A stretch of 40,665 nucleotides of DNA from CAWJEL01 sp964647255 (GCA_964647255.1 CAZYGI010000034.1:1-40665), one strand, 5' to 3'. Numbered from the stretch's first letter, positions 7,178 through 15,554 are shown. Notes: generated by a model from the sequence alone, not told the origin. Made by a program: numbers and translations.

Positions 7178-9454
7178 ATGAAGGCTATCAAACGAAACCT
7201 CTGGATCGTGCTGGCGGTCGTGATGCTGCTGGCGCTCCTGGCGGCCTTGCAGGTCTCCGCTGCACCGACCGTCCAAACCGCGACCGCCACCCCGGCGCCG
7301 GCGAAAGCCCCAGTGGTCGTGGACACCAAGAATCCCGTTGTGCCGGCCCTCGCGGACTGGCAGAAATCAGGCCATGCCGACGCGACGGCCATGGCATTTC
7401 GCGACTGGGACGAGACCGATCCGCAGGCAGTGCCCGCCACCTGCGCCAAGTGTCACAGCTCCGGCGGCTACCAGGACTTCCTGGGCGTTGACGGCAGCGC
7501 CGCCGGCAAGGTGGACAAGCCCGCCGCGGTCAACACCGTGATTGACTGCGTCGCCTGCCACAACGCGGCGACCATCGCCAAGACCAGCGTGAAATTCCCG
7601 TCGGGCGTCGAACTCAAAAACCTGGGCGACGAATCCCGCTGCATGGAATGCCACCAGGGCCGCGAGTCCAAGCTCAGCGTGGACAAGCAGATCACCGACA
7701 CCTTCAAGCTCACGTCCGCGGATGAAGACACCGTGGTGAAGCCGCTGGTGACTAAGGATGCGGCCGGCAAGACCGTCACCACCACCTTCGGCTTCCGCAA
7801 CGTCCACTACTTCGCCGCGGCGGCCACGCAGTACGGCACCCTGGTGAAGGGCGGCTACGAGTACGATGGCATGAGCTATGACGGCAAGTTCAACCACCCG
7901 GCGCCGTACAACACCTGCAACGGCTGCCACGATCCGCACAAGCTCGAGCTCAAGATCAATGAGTGCGGCGCCTGCCATGAGGGCGTCAAGACGATTGATG
8001 ACCTGGCCAAGGTCCGCATGAACGGCTCGCTGATGGACTATGATGGCGACGGCAATGTGAAGGAAGGCATCGAGTCCGAGCTGGCCGGCCTGCAGGAGAA
8101 GCTGTTGGCCGCCATCACGGCGTATGGCAAGGAAGTCGCCAAGGCCGACATCGGCTACGACGCGGCGACCTATCCCTACTGGTTTGCCGATGCCAACGCC
8201 AACGGCAAGCTGGACAAGGGCGAGAAGTCCTACAGCGCCTGGACCCCGCGCCTGCTGAAGGCCGCGTACAACTACCAGGTCGCGACGAAGGATCCGGGCA
8301 CCTTCGCACACAACGCGAAGTACATCATCCAGCTCCAGCACGACTCGATCGCGGACCTGAACACCAAGCTGGCCAAGCCGGTGGACATCGCGAAGGCCGC
8401 GCGCAACGACGCCGGCCACTTTGACGGCACCGCCATGGCGTTCCGCGACTGGGATGGCGAGGGCGCCGTGCCCGCGGGCTGCGCCAAGTGCCATTCGGCC
8501 GAAGGCCTGCCGCAGTTCCTGGAGAACGGCGGCACGGTGGCACTGGCCGGTTCGAATATCGTGACGACCGGCGTCGTGGAAGCGGAACCTGCGAACGGCC
8601 TCGCCTGCACCACCTGCCACGACCCCGCGGCCTTCCCTGCCTTGTACAAGGTCACCAGCGTGCCGTTCCCCAGCGGCAAGAGCGTCACCTTCAGCACCGA
8701 GAAGGATGACAAGGGCAACCTGAAGCCGGTGGATGCCAACCTGTGCCTGGAGTGCCACCAGGGCCGCCAGTCCACCGCCGCGATGAACGCCCGCCTCAAG
8801 GGCCTCGAAGATGACAAGGTGCCCGAGAAGAAGCTCAGCTTCGCCAATGTGCACTACTTCGCTGCCGGCGCCTCGCTGTTCGGCAACGATGCCCAGGTCG
8901 CGTACCAGTACGCCGACAAGGAGTACGTGGGCCGCAACATGCACGATGGCAAGAGCTTCACCACCTGCACCGATTGCCACAGCGCGCACCAGTTGACGCT
9001 CAACGCCGACAAGTGCACTGCGTGCCACGGCAAGGTCGAATCCCCTGAGGCGATCCGCTTCGGCAAGGATGACCTCGACGGTGACAAGAACGTGAAGGAA
9101 GGCGTGGCCGGCGAACTCACGACCATGGAAGAGAAGCTCATGGCCGCGATGCAGGACTACGCCAAGACCGTCGCTAAGGCCCCGATCGCCTACGACGCGG
9201 CCGCCTACCCGTACTTCTTTGCCGATGCCAATGGCAACGGCAAGCCCGACAAGGACGAGAAGGCGTACACCGACTGGACCCCGCGCCTCCTGCGGGCTGC
9301 GTACAACTACCAGTATGCCCAGAAGGACCCGGGCCTCTTCGCCCACAACGCGAAGTACGGCGCGCAGATCCTGTTCGATGCGCTGGAAGACCTGGGCAAG
9401 GGCGGCATCAAGGTAGACATGACCGGCATGGTCCGCCCCGAGGTCAAGAAATAA
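7178..9454 (+). CDS. Secreted decaheme c-type cytochrome made of two tandem pentaheme domains
   Basis: Exported electron-transfer protein, 758 aa. A signal peptide (about residues 1-29) is followed by a T/A/P-rich segment. Ten CXXCH heme sites begin at residues 89, 124, 155, 247 and 263 and again at 435, 477, 523, 597 and 613. The two sets are a tandem duplication offset by about 348 residues, each opening with GHxDxTAMAFRDWD and sharing NVHYFAA. Each half also has EF-hand-like loops: DANANGKLDKGE near 338 and DANGNGKPDKDE near 683 fit the D/N-x-N-x-N-G pattern, and DxDGDxNVKEG recurs at 287 and 632. There is no C-terminal membrane anchor or sorting motif. The start has AGGAGG 7 nt upstream. 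The exact family is unknown to me; heme content is certain from the motifs. Confidence 0.93.
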   Translation: MKAIKRNLWIVLAVVMLLALLAALQVSAAPTVQTATATPAPAKAPVVVDTKNPVVPALADWQKSGHADATAMAFRDWDETDPQAVPATCAKCHSSGGYQDFLGVDGSAAGKVDKPAAVNTVIDCVACHNAATIAKTSVKFPSGVELKNLGDESRCMECHQGRESKLSVDKQITDTFKLTSADEDTVVKPLVTKDAAGKTVTTTFGFRNVHYFAAAATQYGTLVKGGYEYDGMSYDGKFNHPAPYNTCNGCHDPHKLELKINECGACHEGVKTIDDLAKVRMNGSLMDYDGDGNVKEGIESELAGLQEKLLAAITAYGKEVAKADIGYDAATYPYWFADANANGKLDKGEKSYSAWTPRLLKAAYNYQVATKDPGTFAHNAKYIIQLQHDSIADLNTKLAKPVDIAKAARNDAGHFDGTAMAFRDWDGEGAVPAGCAKCHSAEGLPQFLENGGTVALAGSNIVTTGVVEAEPANGLACTTCHDPAAFPALYKVTSVPFPSGKSVTFSTEKDDKGNLKPVDANLCLECHQGRQSTAAMNARLKGLEDDKVPEKKLSFANVHYFAAGASLFGNDAQVAYQYADKEYVGRNMHDGKSFTTCTDCHSAHQLTLNADKCTACHGKVESPEAIRFGKDDLDGDKNVKEGVAGELTTMEEKLMAAMQDYAKTVAKAPIAYDAAAYPYFFADANGNGKPDKDEKAYTDWTPRLLRAAYNYQYAQKDPGLFAHNAKYGAQILFDALEDLGKGGIKVDMTGMVRPEVKK

Positions 9455-9494
9455 CGACCGGGCCGCGTAGCGACGTTGCGCGCAGCGCCGCCAC

Positions 9495-9547
9495 GGCAAA
9501 AACAAGCCAGGCTTCTCCTGTGGGGACAAGCCTGGCTTGTTTTTGCC
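9495..9547 (+). terminator. Intrinsic terminator after decaheme cytochrome 1
   Basis: Perfect 20-bp arms (9495-9514 and 9528-9547) around a 13-nt loop. The downstream arm itself includes a TTTTT run. It ends the first cytochrome transcript, so the second gene needs its own promoter. Confidence 0.85.
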
Positions 9548-9653
9548 CGGCGCCTTCCAACAAAACCAGTCGGGTGCAGTCAACATTGAAGACGGTTCGG
9601 AATCTCGTGTGTAATGAATGGCACAATATGACGCCGGTCATGCGTTCAAATCG

Positions 9654-9681
9654 TTTCAAGTGCTAGGATGTAGGCTATCAT
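9654..9681 (+). promoter_or_regulatory. Probable promoter of second decaheme cytochrome
   Basis: TTTCAA (9654-9659), 16 nt, TATCAT (9676-9681). Weaker than the first cytochrome promoter, but at almost the same distance from its gene (226 versus 223 nt from the end of the -10 to ATG). Confidence 0.4.
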
Positions 9682-9687
9682 TTTCGC

Positions 9688-9907
9688 GCTGGCGCCGCGC
9701 CCCGCCCAGGGCGCGGCCGGACCACCCATCCGGGCGCCAACCGGCGAAACACCGACAGTTGCTGGGCGAGGCGTGCGTGCTTTGTCAGCGTACAGGTTCT
9801 CATGGAATGAAAGGGAGGTGATTTGACCACACGGATAGCGATGTCGTCTTGTAGTTAGTCCTACCCATCCAAACAGACCAGACTTCAGCATAAAAAGAGG
9901 AGGACCG
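9688..9907 (+). promoter_or_regulatory. Structured 5' leader of decaheme cytochrome 2 (paralogous to leader 1)
   Basis: About 220 nt. A hairpin GGCGC-GG-CCGGA / TCCGG-GCGCC spans 9710-9738. The segment CCCAGGGCGC at its base, TGTCAGC at 9783-9789, the orphan GGAGGTGATTT at 9814-9824 and the AGGAGGACCGATGAAGG end all have counterparts in the first leader in the same order. The stretch between 9548 and 9653 holds nothing I recognise. Confidence 0.5.
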
Positions 9908-12295
9908 ATGAAGGTCAGCAAACGGAACCTGTGGGTCGTGGCAGTCATGTTGCTGCTGCTCGCCCTCGCAGCCGGTGTTGCCGCTGCCAGCACCGCCAAT
10001 TCTGGCGCAGCCGCTCCGAGCGTGCAGACTGCTGTGCCGACAACCGCCAGCGGTGCGCCCAGAGTTGAAACTTGTACGATGTGCCATCAGCGCGATGGCG
10101 CAACGCACCAGACGTACTACAACGAACTCTACCAGGATGGCGTCATCAAGGTGACCGACGTGAAGTACGAGTTCACGCCCAATCCTGACACCACCACCAT
10201 CACCTTCAACATGACCATGAACGGCCAGCCCTTCGATCCGGCAAAGGCCGACGAGCTCTCGATTTACTGGGCGCCCTACAAGGCCGGCAAATTCCAGTTT
10301 GAGCCGGCTGCCGATCGGTTCTCCCTGAAGGGGAAGGTCACCGCCGATGGCAAGGGCCTGGTAACCAGCAAGCTCGTTGAACTCGCCAAGGATGACAAGG
10401 CCTTCGTGGATTACACCGATGTCAGCAAAACCCCTGGCATCCTGGTGATCTACGGCCGCGATGAGACCCAGGGCACCATCCCCGGCACGCGCGTCCGCCA
10501 GGCCAAGTACCCCTTCGCCGCGATCATGACGACGGGCGCGGGGGTGGATTACGCATCCACGGCGAATGTCGCGGGCTGCGTGAAGTGCCACACCGATCCG
10601 TACCTGAAGCACGGCTACATCTACGGCCAGGTCAACAACGATCCCAAGACCGACTTCATGACCTGCAAGGTCTGCCACCTGGACAACGGCGAGGGCGGGC
10701 ACTACGAGTGGCAACTGTTGGTCAACGATCCGGCGCTTGCGGCCAAGTACCTTGCCGCCTCCGAAGAGGAAGCGACGAAGATGCTGACCGACACCCAGAA
10801 GGCGGCCTTGGCCTACAACACCACCGTCATGAACGACGTGCACATGTCGCATGCGATGGAATTCCCCTACCCGCAGTCCATGTCGAACTGCGTCACCTGC
10901 CATGAGGGCAAGCTCGACAAAATCCTGACCGACGAGAACTTCCAGGCCGCGACCTGCAAGAGCTGCCATCCGACCACCGGGGCAAAGGCGCCGGTAGCGA
11001 AGGAAGGCGACACGCCGGCCTACGACACCACCAAGCTGGCGCTGAACACCCTCATGGGCGACAAGCACCCGGAGATTGACTGGGCGAAGGCGCCGAACTG
11101 CGCCACCTGCCACAAGGACGGCGGCGTGGCCCCGAGCTTCAAGCAGCTCCACAGCGGCTATGACAAGGCGATCTACACCGCCACCGGCATCAAGTACTCC
11201 GACGCGGTCTCGGTCACCATCACGAGCGCCACATTCAAGGACAACAAGCTGACCGTGGCGTTCAAGGCCGGCGCCAAGGCGGACTTCAAGGATGTAGACG
11301 TCACGAAGAACGTGACGCCGACCGTCCTGGTTGGCCTGTACGGCTGGGACACGAAGGACTTCCTCTTTGGGCCGCACGAACGGTCGTTCGATGACAACAA
11401 GGACGGCAAGATTGACACGAGCCGCACGAGCGCGGACCTCCCGAACCTGGAAGCCGCGTTCGGCGCCAAGACCGCGAATCCCCGCCTGACCATCACATCG
11501 GCCAAGGGCGGCGAGTGGGAAGCGGTTGCGGACCTGACCCCCTGGGCTGCGCAGCTCAAGGATGGCTCCGTGAAGCGCGCCGAAGTCGGCATCCTGCCGA
11601 CGGTTGTCATTTCGGGCGGCATGCAGGTCGCGGTTGATGCCACGACCCGGACGGTTGACCTGAAGAAGGGCGCGTTCGACGACAAGGCATTCAGCGCCAT
11701 CGTCGAGACCAAGAAGTGCGAGAGCTGCCACGCCGCGCTCGCGACCGAGTTCCACAACCCGGCGTACGGCGGCAGCACCACCGCGTGCCGCATGTGCCAC
11801 ATCACGAAGGCCGGCGGCTCGCACCTCGAGATGCAGTCGCGCTCGCTCGACTCCTACGTGCACGCGATCCACTCGGGCCAGGCGTTCGACGTGGCCGCGA
11901 TTGACTTCAAGGACCCGGTCCAGGCCCTGAAGTACGAGGAGCACATCGCGATGCCGTACCCGACGCACGGCGTGACGAACTGCGAGTCGTGCCACGTGGC
12001 GGGCACCTACAACCCACCGACCCAGGACAAGTCCCTGCCGGGCCTGCTCTCGGCTTCCGCGAAGAACGATAGCTGGGACCGGAACATGATCAGCGTTCCC
12101 GCGCTGGTGAGCGGGCCGGCGGAGCGCGCCTGCGGCGGCTGCCACCGCGCCCAGGCGATCAACGAGGACAAGGCCGGTGAGCTCGCGATGCTGAACCAGC
12201 ATTTCGAGCAGGGCGGCTACCTCGTCCCGGCCGGCGACAAGCCCACGGACACCCTGATGGGCGTCATCAACAAGGTCATGGCGCTGTTCAAGTAA
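9908..12295 (+). CDS. OmcA/MtrC-like secreted decaheme c-type cytochrome
   Basis: Exported cytochrome, 795 aa, with a signal peptide nearly identical in design to the preceding cytochrome (KRNLWxV). Ten CXXCH sites begin at residues 56, 224, 253, 328, 350, 398, 604, 627, 692 and 742. The layout is one heme, a beta-rich region (about 80-210), five hemes, a second beta-rich region (about 425-595) and four hemes. This matches the alternating beta-barrel/multiheme plan of the OmcA/MtrC decaheme family, whose members pass electrons to minerals or other cells at the cell surface. No lipobox is visible, unlike Shewanella OmcA and MtrC, so it would be released or wall-held. It has its own leader, is flanked by terminators and is probably monocistronic. 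Family assignment is by architecture and not by search. Confidence 0.87.
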   Translation: MKVSKRNLWVVAVMLLLLALAAGVAAASTANSGAAAPSVQTAVPTTASGAPRVETCTMCHQRDGATHQTYYNELYQDGVIKVTDVKYEFTPNPDTTTITFNMTMNGQPFDPAKADELSIYWAPYKAGKFQFEPAADRFSLKGKVTADGKGLVTSKLVELAKDDKAFVDYTDVSKTPGILVIYGRDETQGTIPGTRVRQAKYPFAAIMTTGAGVDYASTANVAGCVKCHTDPYLKHGYIYGQVNNDPKTDFMTCKVCHLDNGEGGHYEWQLLVNDPALAAKYLAASEEEATKMLTDTQKAALAYNTTVMNDVHMSHAMEFPYPQSMSNCVTCHEGKLDKILTDENFQAATCKSCHPTTGAKAPVAKEGDTPAYDTTKLALNTLMGDKHPEIDWAKAPNCATCHKDGGVAPSFKQLHSGYDKAIYTATGIKYSDAVSVTITSATFKDNKLTVAFKAGAKADFKDVDVTKNVTPTVLVGLYGWDTKDFLFGPHERSFDDNKDGKIDTSRTSADLPNLEAAFGAKTANPRLTITSAKGGEWEAVADLTPWAAQLKDGSVKRAEVGILPTVVISGGMQVAVDATTRTVDLKKGAFDDKAFSAIVETKKCESCHAALATEFHNPAYGGSTTACRMCHITKAGGSHLEMQSRSLDSYVHAIHSGQAFDVAAIDFKDPVQALKYEEHIAMPYPTHGVTNCESCHVAGTYNPPTQDKSLPGLLSASAKNDSWDRNMISVPALVSGPAERACGGCHRAQAINEDKAGELAMLNQHFEQGGYLVPAGDKPTDTLMGVINKVMALFK

Positions 12296-12311
12296 ACCAG
12301 GCGCCACCGTT

Positions 12312-12376
12312 GGGCGACCGTTCCCCGGAGCGGTCGCCCGCTTCAGCAAGCAAGAAGAGCCCAAAGGGCTCTTCTT
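12312..12376 (+). terminator. Two consecutive terminator hairpins after decaheme cytochrome 2
   Basis: The first hairpin is 12312-12339 (9-bp arms). The second is 12352-12376, with 11-bp arms AAGAAGAGCCC/GGGCTCTTCTT and a three-A loop. They separate the cytochrome from the enolase promoter. Confidence 0.75.
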
Positions 12377-12417
12377 TGCGTTCCGCGCTTTCTATTTTTT
12401 CCGCTTCTTCGCCCTTG

Positions 12418-12426
12418 TGGTAAAAT
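12418..12426 (+). promoter_or_regulatory. Extended -10 promoter of enolase
   Basis: TGGTAAAAT is an extended -10 (TG-N-TAAAAT). No good -35 is seen 17 nt upstream. Predicted leader about 83 nt. Confidence 0.45.
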
Positions 12427-12515
12427 ACCGACCGTTCCACACACTCACGCTGGCCTCCGTTTCTCGCCTGGAGGATCGAGGCTTTTCATCCGCATTCTCT
12501 CTGGAGGAAAGTAAT

Positions 12516-13799
12516 ATGTCAACCATGATCACCGAAGTCATCGGCCGCGAAATCCTGGATTCGCGCGGCAACCCCACCGTCGAGGTGGAGGTCTGGCTGG
12601 AGGACGAGGTGATGGGGCGGGCGGCCGTGCCGTCCGGCGCATCCACCGGCATCCATGAGGCGCTGGAACTGCGCGACGACGACAAGGGCCGTTTCGGCGG
12701 CAAGGGCGTGCTGAAGGCCGTCGAGCACGTCAACGAAGAGATCGCTGAGGCGCTCTTCGGCATGGACGCGTTGGATCAGGTCGGAGTAGACAACGCGATG
12801 CTGGCGTTGGATGGCACCCCAAACAAGAGTAAGCTGGGCGCCAACGCGATCCTGGGCGCCAGCATGGCCGTGGCCCGCGCGGCCGCGGAAGCGGTCGGCC
12901 TGCCGCTGTACCGCTACCTGGGCGGCGTTGCGGCGCGCACCCTGCCTACGCCGATGATGAACATCATGAACGGCGGCGCACACGCCAACTGGCAGGGCAC
13001 GGACTTCCAGGAATTCATGATCGCGCCCGTCGGCGCGGCGAGCATCCGCGAGGCCGTGCGCATGGGCTCCGAAACCTACCAGGCGCTCAAGTCCGTATTG
13101 AAGAGCAAAGGCCATGCGACCGGCGTCGGCGACGAGGGTGGCTTCGCTCCTGCGCTGAAGAAGAACTCCGATGCAGTAGAGTTGATTTTGACCGCGATCG
13201 AGAAGGCCGGCTACAAGCCGGGCAAGGACATCTGTATCGCGCTCGATCCCGCATCCAGTGGCTTCTATGAGGATGGCCTCTACAATCTTCGCACTGAAGG
13301 CCGCAAGGTGACGTCGGCTGAGATGGTGGCGATATACGCCGACTGGGCCAAGAACTACCCGATCGTCTCGTTGGAAGACGGATTGGCTGAGGACGACTGG
13401 GAGGGCTGGAGCCTGCTGAACAAGACTCTGGGTGACAAGATCCAGTTGGTGGGCGATGATCTATTCGTCACCAACGTCGAACGCCTGGCTCGTGGCATCA
13501 AAGAAAACGTGGCCAACTCCATCTTGATCAAGCTGAACCAGATCGGCTCGCTGACCGAGACGATCGCGGCCATCGAGATGGCGCGCAGGGTGGGCTGGAC
13601 CGCCATGGTATCGCATCGCTCCGGCGAGACCGGCGACACCTTCATCGCTGATCTGACCGTGGCGATGGGCACCGGGCAGCTCAAGACCGGCGCCCCGTGC
13701 CGCTCGGAGCGCGTGGAGAAATACAACCAACTCATGCGCATCGAGGACGAGCTGGGTGACGCGGCCGTCTACGCGGGGTGGAACGCGTTCCGCCGGTAA
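12516..13799 (+). CDS. eno: Enolase (phosphopyruvate hydratase)
   Basis: Converts 2-phosphoglycerate to phosphoenolpyruvate in glycolysis and gluconeogenesis. It is cytoplasmic and Mg-dependent, 427 aa, a normal length. Motifs: SGASTGIHEALELRD (mobile loop), GDEGGFAP with the catalytic Glu, the metal site in the VSLEDGL region, and the signature LIKLNQIGSLTETI followed by SHRSGETGDTFIADL. The ATG at 12516 has GGAGGA 8 nt upstream; the upstream in-frame codons back to 12417 overlap the promoter and are not translated. It is followed by terminators, so it is probably a single-gene transcript sitting between cytochrome genes. Confidence 0.98.
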   Translation: MSTMITEVIGREILDSRGNPTVEVEVWLEDEVMGRAAVPSGASTGIHEALELRDDDKGRFGGKGVLKAVEHVNEEIAEALFGMDALDQVGVDNAMLALDGTPNKSKLGANAILGASMAVARAAAEAVGLPLYRYLGGVAARTLPTPMMNIMNGGAHANWQGTDFQEFMIAPVGAASIREAVRMGSETYQALKSVLKSKGHATGVGDEGGFAPALKKNSDAVELILTAIEKAGYKPGKDICIALDPASSGFYEDGLYNLRTEGRKVTSAEMVAIYADWAKNYPIVSLEDGLAEDDWEGWSLLNKTLGDKIQLVGDDLFVTNVERLARGIKENVANSILIKLNQIGSLTETIAAIEMARRVGWTAMVSHRSGETGDTFIADLTVAMGTGQLKTGAPCRSERVEKYNQLMRIEDELGDAAVYAGWNAFRR

Positions 13800-13821
13800 G
13801 CCGGCGTTTGATCCTACAAAT

Positions 13822-13856
13822 TGGGTAGTCTCCGTCTTCCTGACAGAGACTACCCA
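13822..13856 (+). terminator. Hairpin after enolase
   Basis: Perfect 11-bp arms TGGGTAGTCTC (13822-13832) and GAGACTACCCA (13846-13856). No T-run follows. Confidence 0.55.
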
Positions 13857-13892
13857 CATTGGGGATGAAGCTCCCCGATCGTCGTAAGACTG

Positions 13893-13940
13893 ATAGCTTC
13901 TACCAGCGTATGCACTCGGTAGAAGCTATTTGCTTTTTGG
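13893..13940 (+). terminator. Intrinsic terminator between enolase and histidine phosphatase
   Basis: Perfect 12-bp arms (13893-13904 and 13918-13929), followed by a T-rich tail ending TTTTT. Confidence 0.75.
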
Positions 13941-13982
13941 AATGGCGTCACCCGTTAACCGATCCGCCGATAGGAACACCCC

Positions 13983-14603
13983 ATGACCACACGCTTCGTC
14001 CTGGTCCGCCACGGCCAAACCGAGTGGAATCGCGTGGAACGCTTCCGCGGCCGGGCCGATGTGCCGCTGAACAATGCCGGCCTGGCCCAGGCGGCCGCGA
14101 CCGGCCAGCGCATCGCGGCGGAGTGGCGGCCAATCGCCGTGTATGCCAGCCCGTTGAGCCGCGCGGCCGTGACCGCGGAAGCCATCGCCGGACATTTCGC
14201 CTTGCCCGTGATACCGCTCGATGGCCTGGCCGATATCCGTTATGGTGAGTGGCAGGGCCTCACCCCCGAAGAAGCGCGCACCCAGTGGCCCGACCTGGTT
14301 CACGCCTGGTACACCGCGCCGGCAACCGTGCAGATCCCCGGCGGCGAATCGTTGGCTGAGCTGCGCGAACGCGCCATGGCCGCGGTGCGCGAGCTGGCCG
14401 CCCGGCATGACGGCCAAACCATCGTGCTGGTGAGCCACACGGTCGTCAACCGGGTGATCCTGCTGGCGGTCTTGGGCCTGGGCAACGACCGCTTCTGGCG
14501 GCTGCGGCAGGACAACTGCGCGATCAACGTGTTTGAGGCCGCGGATGGCGACTTCACCCTGATCTCAATGAACGACACATGCCACCTGCGCCAGGCAGGC
14601 TGA
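13983..14603 (+). CDS. Histidine phosphatase family protein (phosphoglycerate mutase-like)
   Basis: A 206-aa cytoplasmic phosphatase of the branch-1 histidine phosphatase superfamily. LVRHGQTEWN carries the catalytic phosphohistidine, and the second histidine is in VLVSHTVVN. RFRGRADVPLN, YASPLSRAAVTAE and IPGGESL are typical of the GpmB/CobC-like group. The next gene is enolase, but a terminator separates them, and the sequence type is as consistent with a small-metabolite phosphatase (including alpha-ribazole phosphatase) as with a true phosphoglycerate mutase. The ribosome site before ATG 13983 is modest (AGGAA). Confidence 0.88.
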   Translation: MTTRFVLVRHGQTEWNRVERFRGRADVPLNNAGLAQAAATGQRIAAEWRPIAVYASPLSRAAVTAEAIAGHFALPVIPLDGLADIRYGEWQGLTPEEARTQWPDLVHAWYTAPATVQIPGGESLAELRERAMAAVRELAARHDGQTIVLVSHTVVNRVILLAVLGLGNDRFWRLRQDNCAINVFEAADGDFTLISMNDTCHLRQAG

Positions 14604-14617
14604 GCTTTCGGAGGTGA

Positions 14618-14764
14618 GCAGGTTCAGCGGCCGTGTGCGTCCTGCTGTCGTGGCAACCCATCCGGGTCGGGGAGGTCATGGTGGCCGAATTCCCGGCGGT
14701 TCTGGGCACGACTGTAAACCCTGGCCAGGAACCTGCCGAATGCAGGGTAGGCCGCCGGCTGAAC
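14618..14764. ncRNA. Candidate structured RNA element between two genes
   Basis: The plus strand of this intergenic region is rich in pairing. GTTCAGC (14622-14628) pairs with GCTGAAC (14758-14764), enclosing the element. GCAGGTT (14618-14624) can instead pair with AACCTGC (14730-14736), and that partner also forms a CCTGC/GCAGG hairpin (14732-14746). Another hairpin is GGTCA-TGG-TGGCC inside GGGGA/TTCCC (14670-14693). The words ACTGTAA and CCAGGAACCTGCC recall cobalamin riboswitch boxes, but the ~80 nt normally between them are absent. The next gene has its own promoter after the element, so this is either an independent RNA, a decayed riboswitch or 3' UTR structure. Confidence 0.35.
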
Positions 14765-14817
14765 TCTACGCCAGGCCACTTAAGCTGCCAAATGACCTCG
14801 CCCCGCGTGTCGGCTGT

Positions 14818-14846
14818 TTGACATTGTCCCGCTGGGCCGTTACAAT
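14818..14846 (+). promoter_or_regulatory. Strong promoter giving a probably leaderless mRNA
   Basis: Perfect TTGACA (14818-14823), exactly 17 nt, then TACAAT (14841-14846). The ATG of the next gene lies 7 nt after the -10, where transcription should begin, and no ribosome site fits between. Confidence 0.75.
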
Positions 14847-14852
14847 CCTGCT

Positions 14853-15554
14853 ATGCCCGACCATGACGTCCTCTACGATGAGCTCCGCGACGCATTTCAG
14901 GCCAGTGGCTGCCCGATCTGCCGGCTGGCGCGGCGTGCCAGCGATAGCTACCTCCATGCGCTGATCTATGAAGGCGTCACCGATCCGGAGTTGCGCCAGC
15001 AGTTACGCGACGCGCGCGGTCCGTGCAACCGGCACGCCTGGCGGCTGGCCCGGCAGCGCGGTGCGGTGCTCGGCACCGCAATCCTCTACCGTGACTTCAT
15101 CAACACGCTCACCAAAGCGCTGGAGGCCGATCCCAATGCGCCGCGGCGGTTGTTCAGCAGACCGACCGCTGCCGACGCCGGTCTCGCGCCAACGGCCGGG
15201 TGCCCGGCGTGCACTCTGGAAGCCGATGCCGCGCAGCGCACGGTCAAAACGCTGATCAAACACATCGGCAAACCCGATTTGGCGCAGATCTATATCGCCA
15301 ACGGCGGGCTTTGCTTGCCCCACCTCCGGCTCGCCGTCTCGCTGGCAGGCGGCGACGCCATACGAACCCTTGCCGATTGGCAGGCGACCGCCTGGCGGCA
15401 GTTGCGCGATGAGCTGGACGAGCTGATCCGCAAAAACGACCACCGCTTTCAGCACGAGACGGTGAGCGATCGGGAGGCGGTGTCATGGGAGCATGCCGTA
15501 GCCGCCGTGGCCAGCGAGGAAGCGACGCGCGATGAGACCAACGCGACGTTCTGA
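14853..15554 (+). CDS. Conserved hypothetical protein with two CPxC...CxxH modules (resembles DUF6062)
   Basis: A 233-aa soluble protein. It carries two copies of a module that begins CPxC and ends GxC-x2-H: CPICRLARRASDSYLH ... GPCNRHAW (residues 20-62) and CPACTLEADAAQRTV ... GLCLPHLR (about 115-153). The spacing suggests two structural zinc sites built from a duplicated fold. It resembles Chloroflexota proteins annotated as DUF6062; I recall this by pattern only. No catalytic motif is recognised. The start is the ATG at 14853, immediately at the predicted transcript start, so translation is probably leaderless. It lies between cytochrome genes, but nothing else ties it to them. Confidence 0.75.
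   Translation: MPDHDVLYDELRDAFQASGCPICRLARRASDSYLHALIYEGVTDPELRQQLRDARGPCNRHAWRLARQRGAVLGTAILYRDFINTLTKALEADPNAPRRLFSRPTAADAGLAPTAGCPACTLEADAAQRTVKTLIKHIGKPDLAQIYIANGGLCLPHLRLAVSLAGGDAIRTLADWQATAWRQLRDELDELIRKNDHRFQHETVSDREAVSWEHAVAAVASEEATRDETNATF

Noticed and set aside
7367..9586. Very long minus-strand open frame opposite the first decaheme cytochrome (and similar ones at 9800-12364 and opposite the PH-domain gene at 37160-38995)
   Set aside because: These are shadows of GC-rich codon bias. They lack any recognisable domain or ribosome site, whereas the opposite strands carry clear heme or domain motifs.
12516..14603. Glycolytic operon of enolase and phosphoglycerate mutase
   Set aside because: Two hairpins, one with a T-rich tail, separate the genes, and the phosphatase motifs do not specify a mutase.
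14618..14764. Firm call of a cobalamin riboswitch
   Set aside because: Two boxes look similar, but only about 5 nt separate ACTGTAA from the CCAGGAACCTGCC box, where the aptamer needs about 80 nt including a CCACTG element. Kept only as a structured RNA candidate.
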